A DNA stretch of 64,000 nucleotides from NCBI RefSeq assembly GCF_001577835.2, contig NC_029518.1:27834532-27898531 (forward strand). The letters run 5' to 3'. The position numbers and the translations under genes were made by a program. The notes beneath the pieces are model-generated. The model did no database searches, was not told the origin of the DNA, and saw only the letters and a program-made list of their open reading frames with translations. The stretch comes from Coturnix japonica. Its lineage: Eukaryota > Chordata > Aves > Galliformes > Phasianidae. Positions 50,842 to 60,600 of the stretch are shown here, piece by piece; the stretch's first letter is position 1; every line of letters starts with the position of its first letter.

Positions 50842-51100
50842 CTCGGCTAGGCCCGGCCCTGCCCCGGCTCCGCGCTGCCCACGTGTAGGATAGCAGTTAG
50901 CGGCAGCAGCGCGCCCCCTGGCGGCCGGGAGGACGCGCTGCACCCACAGCAGGAGCTGGTTCCCCATTCCCCCGAGCCGCCCCGCAGCGCGCTCTGTGCG
51001 GGGGACGTGACTGTAAAGCGACACGACACAGCGAGTCCAGGAGGCGGGAGATTACACCCAGTGAAACAACAGTGTCTGCCGGCCGCCATGTTGTGCGGGA
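50842..51100 (-). other. ABCC10: ABCC10 untranslated exon 1 (5' end approximate)
   Basis: On the minus strand a donor AGCCGAG/GTACGG at 50842/50841 pairs with the acceptor CATGTTCAG that precedes the start-codon exon at 50165. The exon lies in the CpG island. The minus strand carries CAACATGGCGGC at 51093-51082, a YY1-type motif that usually marks the first bases of the transcript, so the start is probably just above 51093. The ATG inside that motif opens an 80-codon frame ending at 50847. Confidence 0.55.
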
Positions 51101-51329
51101 CCCCCCTTGTCCCGCCCCTTGTCCCGCCCCTTCCGCGCTCACCCCCCACTCCCGGGAGCGCGCGTCTGGAGGGGGGGGTGGAGGTGGCGGCTCGGGAGCG
51201 CGCGCGGGGTGTCCGGCGGCGGCGCGCACGCGCGGGAGACGCGGGGGACTGGGCTGGAGGGGGGGGCGGGTCAGAGGAGCCGGGGCGCCCGCGCAGCCCG
51301 CTGGGACCCCCCGGGCCGCCGCCGCCATC

Positions 51330-51668
51330 ATGTACCGCTCCGGCAGCGGCCGCTCCGGCCCGTCGTCTTCTTCGTACTCGCACCGGCTCAAAGAGAGCGG
51401 CTCGGCGGGGTCCCGTGCCTCCCGCTCCGGTCCGTCGGGGCCGGGGCCGTGCCGCGGCCGGCCTCCCCCGCCGCCGTCCCCCACCGCCGCCGCCGCCACC
51501 GGCGCTTCGCCGCCGCGCCGCCACCGCTCTCCGTCGGGTCACCGCGGCGCCTCCCGCCGCTCCCCGTCGCCGCACCGCAGCCGGAGGCCGCCGTCGCCGC
51601 CGGGAGGACCGGGGGCCGGAGGGACGAGGGGCCGCCGGGGGAGCGAGCACGGAGACGGCGGCAGCCGG
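51330..51668 (+). CDS. ZNF318: ZNF318 exon 1: RS/SP-rich N-terminus
   Basis: The exon opens MYRSGSGRSGPSSSS after a good start context (GCCGCCATCATGT); human also begins MYRSS. It has 113 codons rich in Ser, Arg, Pro and Gly, with RSPSGHRG and RRSPSPHRSRRPPSPP, a low-complexity SR-like segment typical of nuclear-speckle proteins. The donor is AGCCGG/GTAACC, and the GSR end joins RRSP in exon 2 as in human. Confidence 0.93.
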
Positions 51669-54600
51669 GTAACCGCCGACGGGCTGCGGGTGGGGGCGGC
51701 TGACAGGCCGCGGTACCTGATCCCGGCCACGGGGCAGGGCCCCACGGCGTGTTGGGCCGGGCGGAGAGTGGTCCCCGGGGTGTCCTGAGGAGCACCGTGC
51801 GGGTATCGGTTATGGCCGTTTTAAGGAATGCTTTTTTTTCTCCCCCGTTATGTTTGTATTTGTCTTTTAACGCCCTGATCCGTTTCAGCTCAGTCTGGAA
51901 GGTGATGCTTTTACTAAGGGAAGGGATGCAGCTGGTCCGTTTCCTCCAGCTGTCACAGCGTTGTCACAGCGCTGTGTTATTGTGTCAATCTTTTATCGAT
52001 GGGAAGGTGACTTTCTTGGTCAAGTGTTGGCTGAGTGTTTTGTCTGAGCACTTTCTGCTGTCACTGACATACAAAGGAAGCCGTGTTACTGGTACTGATC
52101 TTGGAATACGAGCTGTTTTCTGGCTGGGGCTGCACCACCAGGTGTGCCACTCTTACTCAACCCACGCACAATCTGACGTTGATATGTGGATATAGGTGTG
52201 AAGCTGTGGTGTTGCAGCTGAAGCGACACCACCTTGGGTGCTCATGGTGGTACCTTGTTCTCACTCACTCAGGCTGTTGCCCTTGGTGTAGCACTTATCC
52301 AATAGCTGCTGCCTTGATAAGTCATAACTTTGCTGTGTGCTCGTGTTACTCTGACAGAAAAGACTTTTGTGCTGTGATGTTATAGGTTCCCTACTCACTT
52401 AACTTGGCACACGTATAATTAATAGGAAAGATGCACTCACGTTTTTCTTTTGCTCTGCAGTGTATTCTGCACTCATCACAGAATCACAGAATTACCCGGG
52501 TTGGAAGGGACCTCAAGGATCATGTAGTTCCAACCCCCCTGCCTGGCAGGGCCACCAAACATGTTTGTGAAGGTGCAAAAGTGAACTGCTTTGAGAGACT
52601 GATTTGGCTGGAAGTTAATTCAGCCACTATCTGTTGTCTGCTGTGATTGATTCACTGCGTGGTAGGACTCTGAGAGAGTGGGGTTGCCCTTTGTGATGAT
52701 GGTGGTTGTTCTTATGGGATCTCCTTGGAGCTGCATCTATGGAAGAGATGGCAGGTGTCTGTGGTGGAGTTAAAAGTCAGCTGTTGGTGTAACCCATCCC
52801 AAAGGTGTGGAAAGATAATACTGTGTTTGGCACTTAAGCTGGGCTGAGCAGCTTGCCTCTGGCCATTTACTTTTAGGTGTTGTTCACTATTACCTTAGCC
52901 CTATAAATTGTTGTCAGAGTAGCCCTGCAATTTGTCTTGCTAATGAGATCCAGGTTGAAAAAAAGTTGGTTTTTTTTTTTGGCTTATTTTTTTAAATAGA
53001 ATGGATTTTTAGTATGATTAATGTCATTTTACTTCGTAGCCTGATGGGCAGTGACACAGTCACAGCTAAGGGGATGGTTAACAGGGATACCACAGTATGA
53101 CAGGCATTATTAGCACTCGGTCTTTCTTTTTGCTGTGTCTGCAGTAGGTTGGCAGTGTAAATGGGCTGTCACAAAACTTGTGACACTACTGTGTTTGGGG
53201 AAAAAACTTAATCTAGGAAGCAGCTTTCACTGTGTGAGTCAAAGTGAGATGATTTAATACAGCTCTTTAACCTGTATTTTGCACTCTGGCATGTGCTGAA
53301 GCCCAGTATAGCTCGTTCTCAGAATATATACTGTGAATATTTTTTTCCATTGAAGTTTTTGCCCACCAAGAGGTGTTCAGCCAGCACTGCTTATCTAAAG
53401 GCGATATTAATGCAGGAGATACGTGTATAGATTGTTTTCATTTTGTAGAATGGCTGTTTACAAAATCAGAGGAAGAGAAAAGCTGGGATTATGCTGTTTT
53501 CCAAACAGTGGAGCTAAATGAGATCGAAATAAAATCAGCAGCAGATTCATTGGGTCAACACGCTCTGGTAAAGTTTGAACAAAGCTTTTCAACCTGTACG
53601 ACTTAAGACCCCCTCCACAGAAGCTGAGGAAAGGTGGAGAATTGAACAGTAGTGTTAACAAGTGGCGTTTTGAAGCTGTCACCGAGAGACGAATTCAGAC
53701 ATAAGCCTGAGAGAAAGAGGCATTGAAGCTGCAGTGAGGAAGGAGGACTTGGAAGAGGGGAGTGTGAGCATAGAAGATGTAGTACATGAAATGTAGGCAC
53801 TGATGGGATAAAGGCACGAGGTTGAAGAGTGGAAGAGTTACTGTCCCTGTGCTTCACATGGATTGGAATATGAAAGGAACGTCCTTTGAGATTTCTTACT
53901 CCCTTTTCTTGATTCTGGGCATTGTGTTTTTGAGATGACGGGCGCACATTCCCAAGGTATCAGCATTGGTCTTACGTGTAACAGAGATGCTGACTGCGTA
54001 TTAGATGTTGGAAGAGTGGATGTTGTAAGTTTCTTAGTAACTGAGGAAAACCATGGGAACTGGAAGAGCATGGAGTGACAGCAGGGGTTTGGGGTGAGTA
54101 CTGAAAAATGTAATGGGGGGAGAGGAAGGTCAGGGCTGTTCAATGAAAGTGTTTGGCAGACTGTATGTTCTTGCACGACAACACATCACAGTGTTTGTGT
54201 TTTTGCCACTGATATGCGTGCTTGTTCTTTTTATAGCCTTTGTCAGCTCCTTTGCTTTCATGTAAGAAAGTTAGATGAAAGTGAAGGGTTGGACTATTTT
54301 GGGCCAGCAGGGAAATAAGAAATTAAGAGCTGATATGCAACCGCTGCATTTTATGTGGTATTGGCCACTACTGTTTGAGAGCCTGGAGAGGAAGGGAAGA
54401 AAACACAGTGCAGGGCATTGGTAGGATGCAAATGCTCTTAAAACTTGAATTTGTCTTTCACAACAGAAAGTTCAGATACCTTATGCACCTTCAGTGCGGT
54501 CTCTAGATGATCTGTATGGTGGTGATATACATCCTGAACTAACTGAATGTAAACCATTCCCTTCTTTTATCCAAAGTTCCTTTATATGAGGCATAACTGT

Positions 54601-57600
54601 CACTTCTCTGTCTCCAGTTTCTGGGGATATTGTCATATTGCCCAACTTGCTGTAAGCCTCGATGGCAAAAAGGTGCCTTTCAAGATAATTGCAACTGCAG
54701 GGTGCCCTGGAAATTCAGTGTTAATCAGAGCACGTTTGAGCCTTCCAAGTGTGCTTGTGTGAGATGCACGCACCTTGTTTGTGTTGTATTTCAGCCCAGC
54801 TGGTCCTGGAAGATGTTGTACTCTATAAAACAGTTGGTCTTAGAAAATCATTAGGGTGTGTTCTCATAAATGCTGGGCTTCAGGTTAATGGAGAAAAACA
54901 AAAATCAGTTTGATTTTATCTTAGAACAACGACATGCACAATGGGTTCTAGTGCAGATTTGTACTGCAAGTAAATTTTGTTAGATGAATTTGTGAGGCAA
55001 TCATACATTTTTGATGGGGGTTATATAATGTTCTTCTTTGGTTCTCTTGGAAGATTGAGCTCAGTCTGCTACACCTTCCCAGGGCAGACAGCACGGATAC
55101 AGCTGATGTAGTGCACCTTCAGCTTGCTACTGCTGTGAAGGTGATATGAAGCACATGACTGGTTTGGCAGAACTAAAGCAGGTTCTTTGTTTTCTGTTAA
55201 GAGGAATATAAACCATGGTTGTTTAAAAAAATAGATCAAGTATCTCTTCTTTCAGTCTGCTTCTTATGGAACTTCCCTTTGGTCATTCCCGAATTTTAGT
55301 AGTGTGTTCTGAAAGGATACAAAGCACAACTTAACAGTAATGACATTCTCTGTATTGGACACGTCTCCGAATGGAGATCAGTGCAGGGCAGTTAGCTCAG
55401 GTCTTCTCTGCTGTAGTTCTTTGAAGGATAACTTAACTGTGGTTTGGTTCTACCAGTGATAATGGGGTGATGGAGTTCCTGCAGCCACTGACATTTTTAG
55501 TATTAGGTTGTGCTTATCCAATGAGAGCATCATAAAGTGAGGAAAACGGCCGAAAACATCACTGCGAGGAAAATCTGTGTTTAGACTGGTGTATTCTTAT
55601 CTTCGTGCTGTTATTGGAGCTGGTAAGGGCCAGAAATCCAGGCACTTTTATTACGATAGTCCTGGCGCTGTTTTTTATGCGCTGTTTGTTTAACTGATTC
55701 CACTCTAAGGAAGAAAAGAGCTCAGCGGTGAAATTGGGACTTGTTGAACTTCTTTGATTTTCCACCTTCCAAAATGGTACCTTATTTAAGGTAATCTTGA
55801 GTTGAAAATTTCCCTTTTAGATAATGTAAACTTAGAGCTTATTGCTGGCAGCTTGGGTGAGAAGTTAAGTGCAATTAGTACCCTCCCATTTCTTTAGTAA
55901 CTATTAGCAATTGAAATACTTGGAATAAATACTTGTCTAGTTTTTGTTTTTGTTTTTTTTTTAATTGATCCATCCACCCCAAGTCTTGTTTATTGAACAG
56001 AGTCTCTTGCCTTTCTGTAGCTCAGATTAAAACTCCCTGATTGATGGGCTTGCACTCTTTCTTCAATTTACAGAGACGTTCACCGAGTCTCCGCTCTGAG
56101 TCTTCACTGGAACAGAGTTTGCGGATTACTGTTGGTAATGACCGGTATTGCATTGGCACACCGGAGAGAAGGAGGCTGCCTGATAGACTGGGCTCACCAA
56201 TTGATAACCTGAGTGACAGGTATGGTCCTCCACAGCTGGAACTCAAGCATATGAAACAGTAAGAATATGAGAATGGCTGTACTGGGTGAAGCCAAGCGAC
56301 TCACTGGCCCAGTAGTCTGTCTGTAGCGGGGACTGACAGCGTAGTGATGTAGCAATGCCTCCTTGGAATACTCTCCCAGTCTCCAGTATGTTTTGTCATG
56401 GGGAATTTCTGAAGAGGCATTGTTGCCTGTGTTTGTAGTAATCCTGGACAAATGTTTGTTCTCTGACTTTTGTCAATTGTTTCTTGTACCTATATCAACT
56501 AAAAGGGCCAGGAGGATCTTGCAGGAAGGAGCTGCTTCATTTGATGTATCACAGCTTCAATTACCTTCTGTTTCTTATGAAGCAGCTGACATAAAGTAAG
56601 GTTGTTTATAGACACTGTTGCTCTTTGATTTCCTCATTTACTGGGAGGAATAATGTGTTTTCTTGATTTTTTTAGTATAGTCCAGAAGAGATCCCTAGCA
56701 TAGCTTGAAGAAAGCCTGTCATTTTGGCTTCAGAAATCCTGCTGAGGGAATGTGAGCACTGTCATACAATCTCGTACATGATAAAGTGTTAGAATTCTTA
56801 GTATTCCTTAATTGGAACTGAAGAGAATCAGTTAATGAAGAGAAGTCAGTTGTGTTATAAGTGCTGCTGTAAACACTGAAGTTTAAATATTAGTAGGTAC
56901 TGTTAGAAAATCTTTGCCTTCAGTGGAAGAACAGGTAGAATCTGGCAGAAGAAGTAAAGATGATCTTGTTCAACTGAAATTGTTGGCTTTATCTTAAAGC
57001 TGGGGTAGTTTGTGCCCGAGAGCAGCCATACTGTAATTTTAATCAGGCTCAGGCATACAAAACAAAAAGCACAGTAACATCACTTTTTGATACAGTTACC
57101 CCCTAGCTGTTTAAAAGGAAAAAATAAAAGAAAGTGAGAAGAAGCAGTGTATTTCCTGTCTCTCAAATGTAAGGTTAAGTTTCTGCAGGTGCAGAAAAGG
57201 AAATGAGAGTTTAGTTTTCGGTATTGTCACTTTTATGGCTTTACCTCAGTCCTTCTGGAATCAGTTTTTTACTTGTAAATTCCTTGTACAGTCTGCAGTC
57301 TTCCAAACAAGATGAGTGAATATGCCTGGGGAGAATGCAGTGGTTGGAAGGAGCAGGAAATTGTATTTAGGAGAGCTGGCGCTGTGCTGCTCCAGCAAAT
57401 TAAGAACATTGTGGTGGAGGAGTTGTCCCATTGCTTCAATTTCTCCAGTGAGGTTTTATATGTAACCTGTTCTGTGGTTATACTTCCTGGTTAGGAGTAG
57501 CACCATGTACAGCAGAGTTTATTTTAACACGAGAATGAAAATCACTGCTGTGGGCATCTTTACCCTCTTGGTAAGCAAATAACTTTCACTTTCTCTCTGT

Positions 57601-60600
57601 TACTGGACGAAAAATGGTAACAGGGTAATTAAAGCATTAAAGGGGGAAAAAAAAAAAAGGCCTTTGTCTGTTCCTGAGAATGACCTGAGGTACCGAAGGG
57701 ATTAATTGGCATAAGAAGTTGGACAGTGTAGACCTCAGTTTTTAAGTGATTTGCAAAGTGTAGGTGTGCCAGAGCTCCATGTGGCTAAGTTTACTTTTTG
57801 TTTCATTTTGTTTGTGTTTTGTCATTGTTTTTTTTCCTCCTCCATTCTGTTTGCATTGGCTGCACTTGACTGAATGGTGCCACTGTCCAGAAGCTTAACA
57901 TGACAACCTAGTCATCCCTTTGCTTTTCTAAAGCTTGTGGATACTGCTTATGGCTTGCAGATTTATTCACTATTTGTTATTTTGGTTGTTTTAAAAAGAC
58001 AGTTGGTAGTTGGTGAAGGATATTGTTCTTAACATATTTTTTTCTCCTGTGTGTGTGCCTTGGTTCGGAGACACCAACTTTATCACTGAGCTTTAGAATG
58101 TGGCCCTTCCTGGGGCCTATCATTGGCTTTAATACTGGGCATGTCACATTCTTATTGTACACACAATCCCTCCTCTTTCTCTTAGAAAAAAAATTTGACC
58201 ATATCACTGTGGAGACTTGGTCTGCATTAAGCTGTGATCTGAAATAGCAAATTTTGACTTAATATCAAAAGTGACAGCTGGCTGGAATGTAAACAGTTTG
58301 TTGAACTTCCAATTCAAAGGCTGTTAAGATGGAGTCCTATTGGCTGCTCACAGTGGAGTATCTTTGTTTTTTTCTGTTTCAATGTATATAAATACACAGA
58401 TATGATAAAAAGTAACCTTACATCAGTTTTCATTCTTTGAGGCATCATTTCTATGTAGTCTATGGTCTGTTCTCTGATACTGTGATTTCCAGTAATTCAT
58501 AGATTCTGCAGTGGGGTGCAATTGGGATGCTCAGTGTGGTACCACCTTGTATCCTCTCCCAGGAATGCAACATACTTAGTAGACTTGGCTGACTGAAAAT
58601 TGAACTATTTTTACAGAGTACATATTTCAAAGAGCCATAGTTTCTGTAAGGCAAGTAAATGTTTTTCTCACACCTTTATTTAATCTTTGGTTTTCAATCT
58701 GTGTCCTCACTATTTAGAGTGTATTTAGAACATTCTTTTAAGTGTGGTAGGATTTGCTATTCCTGTCTTTGCAAAGTTTGATTTAGTATTCCTTCCCCTT
58801 TGTTGCTGCAGTGAGAGTGTTTGGCAAGCATGGGTGCAATCAGTTTGCTCTAAAATCAACTGGAGGTGTATGGTGAAGTACATCTGTTACTTGATCACCA
58901 TGTTTAGGTATAGCAGGTTCTCGTGGAAGGTGATGGTGGCACTAAAGAGAGACATTTGCTTTTAAATAAATTATTTTGTGTAGGCTATGAACAACAACAT
59001 TTGTGTACAAAACTTGGTTAACTTGTACATAGATGTTTTGGTGCTTTTGGAAGAGTGGAGGTGCATGGTTTATTATGGAAGAGGTGCCGTTGATATCACA
59101 GATACTAGTATATACCATATTTTTGAAGACATTTTGGGTCAGTAAAGCATCTAATAATGTAGAAAGTGCTTTGCAATGATGCATGTCAGAGATGACGTGA
59201 AATTTCAGGTTGGTTTTGTTCTTAAATATGCTTGTGTAAACTATGAAGGTAAACAAGAAGACTTACTGGGTCACATTATTTATTTCTTGGTCTGGTGACT
59301 TAAAAACAGGTCTGTAAATTATCTGCAGGGCTGTTATTTGATTTTGTTTGGTTTTGGTGGATTTGTTTTGTTTCTGGAAAATGTTGTCTCACGTGATTTT
59401 TTGTCTCCTCAGATCTGTTGAGGCACTTTTTTTAGGAGGAGGATGTGATGTTTGAAGATTCAGGCAGACATATGTAGTTTATCTCAAGCTGATGTCTTAA
59501 TCACTCAGGAGAGATGTTTTCTAAGGTTTCTGTCTCATTGATTTCCCTTAACTGAGCACATTTGCTTCCCATTCTTGGATGATCTTGCTAGAGTTTTGAA
59601 GTATCTGAAAATAAAGACAACAGTTGGCAATTTTAAAGTGGTTTGGTTTGTTCCTGCCCGATGTAAATGACAGCGGCAGAGAAGTTCTCAGGGGCTGAAG
59701 GGAAAAGGAGTTGGTTAAAATAGTACTCCTCATCGGAAGTCTGTAGAAGTTGGTCCAAAAAAGGATAAACCAAGAAATAGAGCCCGTTATTCCCAGGTTG
59801 TGCTAGTTGTAGTCCACTGCATATAATAATGCGGGGGCTGGCACAAAGGAACAGTGCTCTTACATTTACTATTCCTGATTCACTAATACCATGTCAAAAA
59901 ACTGTGCTGCTTTTGTAGGTAAAGCAGATTGTGATTTTGACAATCCTGTCTATAGATCTTTTGCAACAGAAAACACTGCTAGAATTTGTGGTCTTTTTCC
60001 ACAACTGAAGTTAGAAAGAGGATCTGGTTGCGTGTTCTAGCGTGAAACTGAATTACACATTGAATAATTCATATGAAATGGGACCTTAGCATCTCGCTGG
60101 GAGAGGTGAGGAAAGGGATTGTGGCCTGCAATATGTTAGTAATGTTTTGTTTGGTTTTTTTTTCTAGTTGCATGGTCTCTCTACAGAAATAAGTTCATCC
60201 TGCCAATTTTTCAAGGCTCAGCTGCAGTGTGAATTGAATTGTTTCTGTATTTACAAGTGACTTTGTAGGAGGGAAGCATGACACTGTTAAAAACAGCAAT
60301 CCTTTCTGTCCCCTGCTTCTGTTTAGTGATGGAGATGCTATTCTGAATTTGATTTGGAAATTTCTTGTTCTTGAGTGAGAATAAGACCTAGTTTCCCTGA
60401 CTTAAGCACTTATGTTTTTTTCGTGCCTTCTCTTATGCAGGGATGACATGGCTGATGGTCCCATATTCACCAGAGGCCTCTCATGCTCTCGAGGCTTGGA
60501 CAGGTACCTGTCACATGAAGATCACTCTTCAAGTCCCTTCAACATGAGGCATGATGAAGACTACCGCAACCGAGATGTTTTTCTTCATCGTTCAGATTAT

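Larger units (their letters stand above)
50600..51800. promoter_or_regulatory. Bidirectional CpG-island promoter of ABCC10 and ZNF318
   Basis: About 1.2 kb of CpG-dense sequence lies between the head-to-head genes. It has repeated CCCGCCCCTT boxes (Sp1/KLF type) near 51110-51132, no TATA box, and the minus-sense YY1-type motif at 51082-51093. ZNF318 translation begins at 51330, and ABCC10 leader exon 1 ends at 50842, so the two start sites are probably within 250 bases of each other. Confidence 0.8.
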
